From contig JAQBNH010000002.1 in assembly GCA_028288705.1 (NCBI GenBank), forward strand, positions 124,001 through 188,000: a stretch of DNA of 64,000 bases, given 5' to 3'. The notes beneath the pieces were generated by a model, which was not told where the DNA came from, did not search any database, and worked only from the letters and a program-made list of their open reading frames with translations. The translations under genes and the position numbers were made by a program. Positions 27,271 to 36,200 of the stretch are shown here, piece by piece. The DNA comes from Ferruginibacter sp. (GTDB taxonomy: Bacteria; Bacteroidota; Bacteroidia; Chitinophagales; Chitinophagaceae). Numbering within the stretch: the stretch's first letter is position 1; every line of letters starts with the position of its first letter.

Positions 27271-28240
27271 GGGCTACTTCGAGGTACCGGTTGTCTTTTT
27301 GTTGAAGATAATGATGGTAGTTGCTGCTGAAATCCTCGTAGGTATGTTCCAGTCCTTCAGCCAGGTCGATAGACGATTTCCAGCCGAGGGTATTGATCTT
27401 TTCTACATCCAGGAGTTTTCTTGGCGTGCCGTCGGGTTTGGTTTCATCAAAGATGAGGGTACCCTTAAAGCCGGTTATCTTTTTGATCTGGATCGCCATT
27501 TCGCGAATCGTATGATCTTCCCCGCTGCCGATATTGATGATCTCCGGGCTCTCATAATGTTGCATCAGGAAATAACAGGCATCTGCTGCATCATCTACAT
27601 GAAGAAATTCGCGCCGCGGACTTCCGGTGCCCCAGATCGTCACGCTGGTGTTGCCCGTAGTTTTTGCTTCATGAAATTTACGTATCAGTGCCGGCAGCAC
27701 ATGGGCGTTTTGCAAATGGTAATTGTCGCCCGGACCGTAAAGATTGGTCGGCATTACGCTGATAAATCTTGTGCCGAACTGGCGATGAAACGCCTGGCAC
27801 ATTTTGATACCGGCAATCTTTGCGATCGCATAAGGTTCGTTCGTCGGTTCCAGGAAACCGGTCATCAGGTAATCTTCCCGGATAGGCTGTGGGGCCTGCT
27901 TCGGATAGATGCAACTGCTGCCGAGGAACAGTAATTTTTTTACATTAAAAAGATAGGCGGAATGAATGATATTATTCTGGATCGCGAGGTTATCGAAGAT
28001 AAAATCTGCAGGATAAGTCTGGTTGGCCATGATGCCCCCCACTTTCGCGGCGGCTAAAAAAACATAGTCCGGACTTTCCTCTTCGAAAAAAGAGCGGACA
28101 GCCAACTGGTCGCGAAGGTCCAGCTCTGCTGAACTTTTTGTGATAATATCCTGGTAACCTTTCTTTTGCAGTAATCTTACCAGGGCACTTCCCACCAGCC
28201 CGGTATGGCCTGCTACGTAGATTTTGTCGGTAACATTCAT
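27263..28240 (-). CDS. fcl: GDP-L-fucose synthase (GDP-4-keto-6-deoxymannose epimerase/reductase)
   Basis: A 325-residue short-chain dehydrogenase-type enzyme. GHTGLVGS (11-18) binds [13 protein letters not shown] (106-113) holds the catalytic Ser and the Cys used in epimerisation; YAIAK (137-141) is the Y-x-x-x-K pair. [18 protein letters not shown] confirms the Fcl/WcaG family. It converts GDP-4-keto-6-deoxy-D-mannose to GDP-L-fucose, so fucose is very likely in the glycan. The preceding enzyme Gmd is not seen in the window, so its gene must lie elsewhere. Residue count and motifs are normal. Confidence 0.95.
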   Translation of the reverse strand: MNVTDKIYVAGHTGLVGSALVRLLQKKGYQDIITKSSAELDLRDQLAVRSFFEEESPDYVFLAAAKVGGIMANQTYPADFIFDNLAIQNNIIHSAYLFNVKKLLFLGSSCIYPKQAPQPIREDYLMTGFLEPTNEPYAIAKIAGIKMCQAFHRQFGTRFISVMPTNLYGPGDNYHLQNAHVLPALIRKFHEAKTTGNTSVTIWGTGSPRREFLHVDDAADACYFLMQHYESPEIINIGSGEDHTIREMAIQIKKITGFKGTLIFDETKPDGTPRKLLDVEKINTLGWKSSIDLAEGLEHTYEDFSSNYHHYLQQKDNRYLEVAHV

Positions 28241-28315
28241 AGTGTATTGTAATTTAGGGATACAACGAGATAGTAACGTGGAATTTTGTAGAAAAGTATC
28301 TATAAAAAGCCATTA

Positions 28316-28843
28316 TTATCCACCCGCGTCCTGCTCACCTGTTTTTTCCAGGTTCGTTTTATCAAAAACCGCGCTAAGTTGTAATCCCATACTATTTATT
28401 TTTACGAGCGCCCTGTTGCCGGTAACTTCCAGCACAATTCCCTTATAGTTCATCAGTAATCCTTGTTTGATGATCACTTTGTCAGACACTTCCACATCGG
28501 TATTGCTTACTTCGACGTCGTTAAATTCCTGCAAAAAGCGCCGGATGATCGTGATCTCTTCGTCCCGTACGCGCGCAGGTTTTCCGAGCCAGTAAACAAA
28601 ATTTAAAATGCCGTCAATATTTTTCAGGTCCCATTTCTGCGCTTCCGGAACATGAACGAAGATGTACCCTTTAAACAAGGGTTCCATGATGATCTTCTTA
28701 CGATCGGTCCATTGCTTTTGTACGCGGTTCAAGGGGCAATAGTGCTCGATCCCTTTTTGCAGCAGCACGCCGGCTAATTTCTTCTCCCATCTCGGGCGGG
28801 TATATACAACGTACCAGTTTTTTTCTTCGGTCATAATGGGCAA
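28316..28843 (-). CDS. UpxY-family NusG-like transcription antiterminator
   Basis: A 175-residue NusG paralogue. NWYVVYTRPRWEKKLAGVL (9-27) is the start of the NGN domain that contacts RNA polymerase, FKGYIFVHV (57-65) is its conserved core, and DVEVSDKVIIKQGLL (116-130) opens the KOW domain that ends near residue 150. Specialised NusG paralogues of the UpxY/RfaH type lift termination in long capsule operons, and this gene sits directly upstream of a >28-kb one. An alternative start three codons later (28834) is possible. Whether it acts on this operon or others is inferred. Confidence 0.88.
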   Translation of the reverse strand: MPIMTEEKNWYVVYTRPRWEKKLAGVLLQKGIEHYCPLNRVQKQWTDRKKIIMEPLFKGYIFVHVPEAQKWDLKNIDGILNFVYWLGKPARVRDEEITIIRRFLQEFNDVEVSNTDVEVSDKVIIKQGLLMNYKGIVLEVTGNRALVKINSMGLQLSAVFDKTNLEKTGEQDAGG

Positions 28844-28938
28844 AGCTTCGCTGTTCCTCAGTCACAACCAATTTGTAACACTGAAGAATATTCCTGTTAT
28901 TTGAGAGCATCCAGCCCTGTTTTATCCTGTTCCTTTGA

Positions 28939-31371
28939 TCAACTTTTTTTCCTGCCAAACATTTTCCTCAACCGTGCACCAAAGCCCCAGAGATTTTTAA
29001 ACCCCGGGGTTGCACCGTCATTGGTATAATATCCTGCGCCATCCGTTCCGTATCCATAACCGTAGCCATAACCGTAACCGTAGCCATAACCGTATCCGTT
29101 GCCATATCCGCCAAGGCCATAATTCATGATAGAAATACCGCGTGGTTTAATTCCATTGAACACGATACACATGTTCGGAAACTTCTTCTCGCGATTCAGG
29201 TTCTCGATCATTTTTAAAAAAGGCGTAGGTGTAACGGCATGACGAACCACGAAGATGGTTGTCTCCGCATAACCGGTCAGCAATTGCGAATCGGTTACAG
29301 GGCCAATCGGTGCAGAATCTATAATCACGTAATCAAACCTGTCTTTTAAGAGCGCCATCATCTCTGCAAATTTCGGGCGTTGTATCAGCTCTGTCGGGTT
29401 CGGCGGAATCGGGCCTGCAGAAACCAAAAACAGGTTGTCAAATTCTGTTGGTTTAATGATCTCGTCTATCGTGGCTTTTTCCACAAGGAAACTGGTGATC
29501 CCGGGATCCTTTTTGATGCCTAATTGCTTACTCAATTTCGGTTTGCGCAAATCCATTTCCAGCAACGCCACTTTCTTACCGGTTAAGGTGATACTGATCG
29601 CCAGGTTCGTTGCCACAAAACTTTTTCCTTCTCCGGAAACAGACGATGTTACAAGCAAGGTTTTCTCTTGATCGTTGAAACCCATAAATCCAAGGTTCGT
29701 ACGCAGCGACCGGAATTGTTCTGCGATCACGGTTCTTTTACCTTCTTTGATAGCGATCACATTATTTTCACCGGTTTGGATGATCTCAGCGATCACCGGC
29801 ACTTTTGTTTTAGATTCTATCTCGGCGCGGAACAACACTTTGTTGCGGAACTGCTCGCGCACCTGTACATACGCCAGGAATACTAAAAATCCTGCAAGGA
29901 AACCCATCAGGTAAAAATTCTTCGCAACGGGGCGGATCGGCCCGTATGAGTATCCACTTTCCAGCACGCGCAAATCGGCCGAAGTGGACGCAGATGATAT
30001 CGCCGTTTCTTCTCTTTTTTGTAAGAGATAAGTGTAAATATTATTCTTGATTTCCTGTTGCCGGCTGATCTCCAGCAACCCTCGTTCTTTTTGCGGCACC
30101 AGGCTCAGCAAATTATTGTTCAGGCCGATCTTCGCATTCACGGCATTGCGTTCTGTCGTAAAGTTCGTGCGGATATTCGCCATGTTTTCGCGGATATCTT
30201 TCTTCAATCTCGTCACCCTGTTTTCTGCGAGCACCACGGCTTCACTTTGTGGACCGCCAACTGCGCGGGCTTTATCCAACTCGTATTCTGCGCCATACAA
30301 CTGGTCGAGTAATCCCGATAATGTCGGGTCGCTGACAAGCACCAACGAAGGCACTGTGCCCGGCCTTCCGCCCTTGCGGTTGATATAGGAATTGATGTCG
30401 TTCAATCCTTCCATCTTCAGGTCTATCTCTGTTTTTTGTTTATCGAGTTCGCGGATAGCGCTGGAATAATCTCCTGCCTGGTCGGTTAAATTGGCAATGC
30501 CGTTCCTAGACTTATACCCCGCTACATTTCGTTGCACGCTGTCCAGTTGCGAAGTCACGGTGTTTAACCTGTCGTCAATAAACTTTAACGTCTGCCTGGC
30601 GATCAGATTTTTATCCTGGATACCTTCGATGTTATAGATCTCAAACAACTTGTTCAGTACATCGATCCCTTTTTGGGGCACCGGAGTTTCGATACTTGCA
30701 TCTAGCACCGTGGAAGAATAACTGATCGGGCCCACGCGCAGGCTTCCGATGATCGCCCCTGCGGCACCGGCGGGTTCATTGAATTGCGCATAGAAATTTT
30801 TCCCTTCTGCATTCCGGTTGTAGGTGGGATTCATAATCAGGCGATACGCCGTTCCGCCAATATTGGCGATACCGCCAAAAGGAATATTTTGCCCGGCTAT
30901 TTTTACGAACGCATTTTTCCAGTTGATCGAGAAGAAATGTTTTCCACCCCAATGGATACTGTCTTTATCCACGGCTTCAAAAACCAGCGGCGAGTTGCTG
31001 CCGTACAACTCTTCTACCTGCACTTTCCCTTCATTATAAACTGTCGTGTACAGGTTCAGATCTTTGACCACCTGCTTCATAATGTCGGTGGATTTCAACA
31101 CGATGATCTCATTCTCGACGATCTTCTTATCACCGAAAATATTCAGTGCTTCAAGTACTTTACTGTCGGCACCACTTTTCTGTGGATCTTTCAGCAACAC
31201 TTTGGCTGCGGCTACATATATTTTTGTTTGAGAACGCAGGTACACAAAGGCTATCGCCAGCGAAATGCCCGTGAGCAACACGAATACCGGCCAGTACGGC
31301 ATATACCGTTGAACGATTTGCGTAAGAATATTCGATTGCGGTTTCTCGCTGAAAAATTGTTCTTCATTCAT
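28939..31371 (-). CDS. wzc: Wzc-like polysaccharide tyrosine autokinase with Gly-Tyr repeat tail
   Basis: An 810-residue co-polymerase and BY-kinase. There are two membrane spans (about 27-46 and 486-505) with a large periplasmic region, including long helices (250-460). The cytoplasmic kinase has Walker A SGEGKS (579-584), the A' motif ALLEMDLRKP (602-611) and Walker B VIIDSAP (682-688). The C-terminal Tyr cluster is the autophosphorylation tail of the family, but here it is an almost pure Gly-Tyr repeat (Tyr751, 756, then every second residue 760-774, then 781-782). It controls polymer length and export with a Wza partner; wza lies 18 bp upstream. Confidence 0.94.
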   Translation of the reverse strand: MNEEQFFSEKPQSNILTQIVQRYMPYWPVFVLLTGISLAIAFVYLRSQTKIYVAAAKVLLKDPQKSGADSKVLEALNIFGDKKIVENEIIVLKSTDIMKQVVKDLNLYTTVYNEGKVQVEELYGSNSPLVFEAVDKDSIHWGGKHFFSINWKNAFVKIAGQNIPFGGIANIGGTAYRLIMNPTYNRNAEGKNFYAQFNEPAGAAGAIIGSLRVGPISYSSTVLDASIETPVPQKGIDVLNKLFEIYNIEGIQDKNLIARQTLKFIDDRLNTVTSQLDSVQRNVAGYKSRNGIANLTDQAGDYSSAIRELDKQKTEIDLKMEGLNDINSYINRKGGRPGTVPSLVLVSDPTLSGLLDQLYGAEYELDKARAVGGPQSEAVVLAENRVTRLKKDIRENMANIRTNFTTERNAVNAKIGLNNNLLSLVPQKERGLLEISRQQEIKNNIYTYLLQKREETAISSASTSADLRVLESGYSYGPIRPVAKNFYLMGFLAGFLVFLAYVQVREQFRNKVLFRAEIESKTKVPVIAEIIQTGENNVIAIKEGKRTVIAEQFRSLRTNLGFMGFNDQEKTLLVTSSVSGEGKSFVATNLAISITLTGKKVALLEMDLRKPKLSKQLGIKKDPGITSFLVEKATIDEIIKPTEFDNLFLVSAGPIPPNPTELIQRPKFAEMMALLKDRFDYVIIDSAPIGPVTDSQLLTGYAETTIFVVRHAVTPTPFLKMIENLNREKKFPNMCIVFNGIKPRGISIMNYGLGGYGNGYGYGYGYGYGYGYGYGTDGAGYYTNDGATPGFKNLWGFGARLRKMFGRKKS
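29054..29102. repeat. 6/12-bp repeat encoding the Gly-Tyr tail of Wzc
   Basis: On the plus strand, units of CCGTA(A/G/T)CC(A)TA type repeat, producing eight consecutive Tyr-Gly codon pairs on the minus strand. Alternation of TAC/TAT and GGT/GGC/GGA gives partly imperfect 12-bp units. All changes in copy number by 6 bp would keep the frame, so the tail length could drift by slippage or unequal recombination. No second allele is available to show that it does. Confidence 0.75.
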
Positions 31372-31389
31372 AAAAAACGAATAATAGGA

Positions 31390-32172
31390 TTAGCGCAGCG
31401 CCCTGTCTAAAATGATGATCAGGAAAGATGCTGCTGCTGTAGTTAATGCGATCGTACTTTGAAGTTGTGCCTTCTTTTCCTCTTTCGTACGCTTCTCAAA
31501 ATCCGGCATCACATAAACAATATCGTTTGGCTGAACATAATACCAGGGAGAGGTAAATATGGAATGATCCTCGAGGTTGAGGTGTTTTACCTGTTTCTCA
31601 TTTCCGTTCTCGCGTATGATCATCACATCATTCCTTTTTGCATCCGGTGTTAAGTCACCACTGCTCACGAGTACATCGATCACCGACAATTTTTCTTCGG
31701 GCATATTCAGCACCTGTGGCTTCAACACTTCCCCCAACACGGTCACTTTATGATTCAGGTAGCCAACATTAACAATCGGTTCTTTCATGTAAGCCAGCAG
31801 ATCTTTTTGCAGTTTGGCAGCAAGTTCGGCGCGGGTAAGGCCTTCTACGCGCACGGCTCCGAGGCGGTGGAGAAGTACTGTTCCATCAGCTCCAACCGTA
31901 AATCCCGATCCTGCACCGGCATTTGCGGTGGGTTGATTAAACAGGGCATCTTCCGGAACACTTAAACTGGAAACGGAGATATTCAGGATATCGCCTTTCC
32001 GGATCTTCGTCTCCATATTGGTATTTACAAACCCACTGATGCTGGTATCTTTTTGTAACGTCTTAAAATAGTAGCTGTTTTTGGTAGTACTGCAGGACGC
32101 CATTATTAAGACGGCTACCGCAAAAAGGGCACTGATGAAAAGCCTTCCAAAGCCCCTGGTATGTTTAATCAT
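31390..32172 (-). CDS. wza: Wza-like polysaccharide export lipoprotein
   Basis: A 260-residue outer-membrane export protein. The N-terminal signal ends in the lipobox LIMASC, making Cys27 the lipid-attachment site. KIRKGDILNISVSSLSVPED (about 57-76) starts the poly-export domain; GSGFTVGADGTVLLHRLGAV and VGYLNHKVTVLGEVLKP are the usual SLBB-type segments. A hydrophobic C-terminal helix (near 238-258, TIALTTAAASFLIIILDR) corresponds to the amphipathic helix that forms the outer-membrane pore. It is shorter than E. coli Wza, which is normal in Bacteroidota. It partners the Wzc homologue just downstream. Confidence 0.93.
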   Translation of the reverse strand: MIKHTRGFGRLFISALFAVAVLIMASCSTTKNSYYFKTLQKDTSISGFVNTNMETKIRKGDILNISVSSLSVPEDALFNQPTANAGAGSGFTVGADGTVLLHRLGAVRVEGLTRAELAAKLQKDLLAYMKEPIVNVGYLNHKVTVLGEVLKPQVLNMPEEKLSVIDVLVSSGDLTPDAKRNDVMIIRENGNEKQVKHLNLEDHSIFTSPWYYVQPNDIVYVMPDFEKRTKEEKKAQLQSTIALTTAAASFLIIILDRALR

Positions 32173-32290
32173 AATTCAATGGGATTCATGCCAGCTGATG
32201 CATATGGCATATTTACAAAAATCGTGAAAATAATTGAGATAAAAATAAGCAATATCTGCTGATTTAAGCGGTTCAAAATCAGCGATTATC

Positions 32291-32323
32291 AAACGAAAAA
32301 AGACAACCCGGAAGTCGTCTTTT
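32291..32323 (-). terminator. Intrinsic terminator after the PID-CTERM-like gene
   Basis: AAAAGACAAC (32298-32307) and GTCGTCTTTT (32314-32323) form a 10-bp stem with one mismatch around a CCGGAA loop. On the minus strand the stem is followed by TT then CGTTT, a modest U-run. The small protein gene ends 22 bp upstream on that strand, so the hairpin probably ends its transcript and separates it from wza. The arms are near symmetric, so it could also work for plus-strand transcripts. Confidence 0.65.
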
Positions 32324-32344
32324 ACAAAGCTTTATGATGATATT

Positions 32345-32554
32345 TTATAATTCGACCGAAGTGCGTTGTTTCTTTTTATCGTAGGCTTTTTTTGCGCCGA
32401 TCCCGATACCTGCGGCGATCAGCAGGCTCAGGCCACCATCGATCGGGCAAGGCGGATCAAGATCCGGATCTACACATGGATCCTGTGCCATCGTAATAAC
32501 CGGCAGCAACATCAGGAGGAATAAGGCAGCAAATGCGACAAATCTTTTAAACAT
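32345..32554 (-). CDS. PID-CTERM-like sorting-signal miniprotein
   Basis: 69 residues from the ATG at 32554; the longer frame upstream adds an uncharacteristic basic lead. A signal peptide (MFKRFVAFAALFLLMLLPVI, cut near TMA-Q at 23/24) is followed by only about 15 mature residues rich in Asp, Pro and Cys, then CPIDGG (36-41), a hydrophobic helix (LSLLIAAGIGIGA) and a basic tail (KKAYDKKKQR). This tripartite C-terminus matches the PID-CTERM type of exosortase-linked sorting signal described in Bacteroidota. A TATTTTTG box lies just upstream and a terminator follows. Function is unknown; no exosortase gene lies within the window. Confidence 0.75.
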   Translation of the reverse strand: MFKRFVAFAALFLLMLLPVITMAQDPCVDPDLDPPCPIDGGLSLLIAAGIGIGAKKAYDKKKQRTSVEL

Positions 32555-32572
32555 GTGTATCAGTTGTTTGAT

Positions 32573-32580
32573 CAAAAATA
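32573..32580 (-). promoter_or_regulatory. -7 promoter box (TAnnTTTG type) for the miniprotein gene
   Basis: On the minus strand the sequence reads TATTTTTG, a match to the Bacteroidota sigma-ABfr -7 consensus TAnnTTTG. It is 19 bp upstream of the ATG, leaving a very short leader. No TTTG -33 element at the right spacing is visible, so support is partial. Confidence 0.4.
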
Positions 32581-32623
32581 TGCTTTTTTCTCCAGCCCTC
32601 ATTCGCAGCAACCTTTTTTGCAA

Positions 32624-33004
32624 AATGGCCGGCAGGTTAGTAACGGTTTAAACGCCCGGAAATTGTTACTACCACCGCAGCGGGAAATATTAACTATCAT
32701 TTCAAAGAACTGGTTCATGGCCATGGACCGAAAACTTCCCAACTGCCTGCGCTCTTCCTCCGCTCACCAACATGCTTCCGGCTACCGACCTCCGAATCAA
32801 TAGCGAACAAAACATTCTTGGCCCGGCAAAAAAGCCTGACAGTTATCGAATGTTTGCCCTTGTCCATATCATGTGGTAAAGCTACGGCTCCCGACAAGGG
32901 CCACTTGCCTGTTTGCGTCGTTTTGGGTTGAAACGGGTATAAAATCGCAGGAAATCGCAGGGATAAGCAGGTTTGGAAAAAAACTCAGGGAACTTTTTCA
33001 TAAC
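32624..33004. other. Intergenic stretch with no convincing gene
   Basis: Open frames here are short, overlap one another on both strands and lack ribosome-binding context or recognisable protein features. The stretch is the space between the miniprotein promoter and the candidate SRP RNA. It probably contains the promoter of that RNA, but no clear TTTG/TAnnTTTG pair was found. Confidence 0.5.
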
Positions 33005-33082
33005 CCATGTACGGGGTATTCCCGGGAACGCCAAGGCCGGAAGCAGTGCAGGTAACCCCACATCGTTCCAGCCCCGACATTG
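33005..33082 (+). ncRNA. ffs: Candidate bacterial signal-recognition-particle (4.5S-type) RNA
   Basis: The stretch folds into a rod. ATGT-A-CGGGG (33007-33016) pairs with CCCCGACAT (33072-33080) with one bulged A, and GGAACG (33025-33030) pairs with CGTTCC (33064-33069). The apical part, CCAAGGCCGGAAGCAGTGCA, followed by GGTAAC, resembles the SRP domain IV signature (AGG-CC-GGAA-x-AGCAG, then a GGTAA-type turn). The region has no protein-coding frame. Deviations exist: the stem around the GGAA loop is shorter than in E. coli. It would guide membrane-protein translation with Ffh. The exact ends are uncertain. Confidence 0.6.
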
Positions 33083-33226
33083 TTGACCCGCTTTCAACGG
33101 TATCTTTATTTCCTGTACTTTTCAGGATCGCTATTTAACATTACGATTCCCCTTTCGTATCTAAGTATTTTGGTATTCGCTTTAGCATTCCTGGTAGGCG
33201 ATGTTTTACTTTTTACTTTTCAACGC

Positions 33227-36200
33227 CTAATTCCTCCTGATCTTCAATACCGTTCCATCGCTGATCTTCAAAAAGTAAATGCCGGTTGCGAGGCCCTGGA
33301 TCGAGAGGGGTTGTTGTGCCGAACTGATGATGCCTTTCTTACAAACTTTACCTGAGGCATCCGCAATCACATAGCTTAATAAACTGATGGGCTGCTTACC
33401 AAGATCCAACGTAACGGTTTCTCCGGTTGCAGGATTTGGATAAACAAATGCGATGGCCTGTTTGTCCATTTTCACCAGGCGAATATCACTGTAGCTGAAT
33501 TTCCCGTCTTTATCGATCAACTGCAACCTGTAATAATTTGCGGCTGCAGCAGGATTAATATGTACGAACTGGTAATCGCTGCTGTTGTTGTTAAGTACCG
33601 TTGCTACCGGCTTCCAGCTGATCCCATCCGTGCTGTGCTGCACGATCATCCTGTCTGAATTTACCTCGTTAGCTGTGCGCCATTGCAGCAAGACAGTTGT
33701 TTCTTTTTTCACGGCGCTGAATCGCTCGACTTTCAATGGTAATACCACGCCTACCGCACTTGATGCGATTCCGATGGCATACTGGCGGAGAAAACCGGTA
33801 AGGCCGGATGTTGCCGTAACAACGCCTGCCACTTCTGTAGACAATCCATTGTCGCCATAATATCCCCATGAGTAGAACGAGGCATCCCTGCGCAGGATCA
33901 CATAACGCGCCGGATTCGCCACGCCGTTCGTATAACCCCTGCCTTCTAACGTAAGCGTATAGCCGCCTGATGTTGGCTGATTATTTGGCGTTATCGTCCA
34001 GATGCCTGCATTCAATAATTGCGTTACCGGTACGCCAACTGCTGTTGTATTGGGTGCCGCACCGTCGATCGTGCTGGAGAATCCTGTCGTAATATTTTGT
34101 ACGCCTGCCATGTTATTCAACGTCATTTTCAACGGTGTCAGGCGGTCAGCCATACCTACCGGAAAAATATAGGTACCTGACCCGGTCACGGACCTTTTCA
34201 ATGTTCCCACGATATAACCCGTACCCGTATACGAAAGAGTTGCTGCGGGATCGGTCATAGTTAAATTGCCCGTCATCAGCCCGTTGGTTAAAATTAAATT
34301 GCCGCTGATCGTGAGCGTATTGATGGCAAAGTTGCCTGCGCGGTTTAAGATCAGCCCGTTATTTAATTGCGTTACACTGGAAGAAAATCCTGCCGGACCG
34401 GCTGAAGTGAATGCCAGGTTTCCTGTTCCGCTAACGGTTGTGTTTCCCGCAAATCCGGTAAAATTGCTAAAACCTGTCACGTTGATCGTACCGTTGTTAA
34501 TGATGCCCTGCGCGATGTTCATTGTTTGCGGCAGGCTTAACGTAACGCCTTGCGCGATCGTTAGCATTGCTGCGGTATTTGAGTTGGTTACATTGATCGG
34601 GTAATTTGCTGAACCTGCGGCAAAAACGGCTTTGAAGCTAAAGTCAGGAACACCATTGCTCCAGTTGCCACTGGTCGTCCAGCTTTGATTTCCGGCACTG
34701 CCCGTCCACTGTGTCGTTGCGCCTTTAATGCCGATGATGTACACTGTTTGTGCAGTTAAGGCCGGCAGGTTATTTACTGCAACGCTGATGAGGCCGGCGC
34801 TTTGTGTAAACAGGGCATTATCAACTTTCGCCCAGGTGCTGCTGCCATCTCCTTTTAATAATACATAGCGTGACACATCTGTAACTGAATTCGTATAACC
34901 TCTTGCTTCGATAGCGAGGTTAAACGTTCCGCCTGTGCCTGCAGCTGATGGTGTGATCGTCCATTGTCCCGCATTCAATGCTGAGACCGGGTCTCCGTCA
35001 ACAGGTGCGAAGGGCGCAAAACCGGCGATCGTGCTCGCGTACTGCGCAGTAATTCTTGGCGTGCCCGCCAGGCCATTGGTGCTGATCGTTACCGGAGAAA
35101 ACCTTCCGCCTGTTTCCCCTAAAGGATAATTATAATTGCCAGTTCCCGATACGGTGCGTGTTAAAACGCCCTGTACAGGATAAGTGCTGGTAGCAGTAAC
35201 GGATGCTGCCGGATTAAGCATCGTGATGAATGTTTGATTGCCCAGGTAACTGGTGAATAAATTTCCGCTGATCACATTCAGCGAGCCACCGATGTACACA
35301 TTCTGAGCAAATAAATTAGCCGTTAGTTTATCGACCTCAATGCTGTTATTAAATGTTCCGGAGAAAATGCCCGGACTGTTTACTGTAAATAATAATTTGC
35401 CCGTACCCGACAAAGGAGAATAGCCGTTCGTGCTGTTACCAAAACCGTTAAAGGTTGCTGATGCGGCACCGATTACTTCGATGCTGCCATTATTAATAAT
35501 ACCGGTGTTCGACAAAAATGTATAAGGCAAGCGAACAGTAGTTATCGCATCATTTTTCAAACTGCGCGCGTTGTCTGCGGCAACATAGGTCTGCGGATAA
35601 TTTGGCCGGCCGGCAGGAATGATCGCATTGACCAGGCTGTTCGGAATTCCATTATCCCAGTTCGCCGCATCGTTCCATACAACGCCATTATTGCCTGTCC
35701 AGTTGCTGGTGCCGATCGTAAGTCCGGCGGGTACTGCAGCAGATGCGATCCCGATGGCAAAAGTGGAGAAACTGGTTAAACCGCTGAGCGAAGCATTCAG
35801 CAAACCATTGCTGATTACGCCACTGCTGTTTGTCCCTCCCGTTTGTGTCGCCAGTTGATTCGATCCATAAAATCCATACGGATCTGTATCCACTGCACGT
35901 TTGATCAGCACATAGCGTGCAGGATCCGTTACGCCGTTTGTATATGCGTTGGTTTGCACCGCGATATTATATGTTCCGCTGGTTAATGGCGCATTCGCCG
36001 TCACATACCATTGGTTGCTGTTAAGCACGGTTGTAATGGTACTGCTACCGAGATTGATATTTGGTGCGGGGCCATTCGTTTGTGAAAAGCCGGGAAATGT
36101 TGCACTGATCAGCTGCGGGCCGCTGATATTATTCAGCGTTATTGTAACCGGTGCATACACTGTTGGTCCGCCATTGAATTGTGCAAATCCTCCTACCGGG

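Noticed and set aside
32715..33097. Several 60-80 codon frames on both strands between the miniprotein and the SRP-like RNA
   Set aside because: They overlap each other, have no family features, and the region's best-supported content is the structured RNA.
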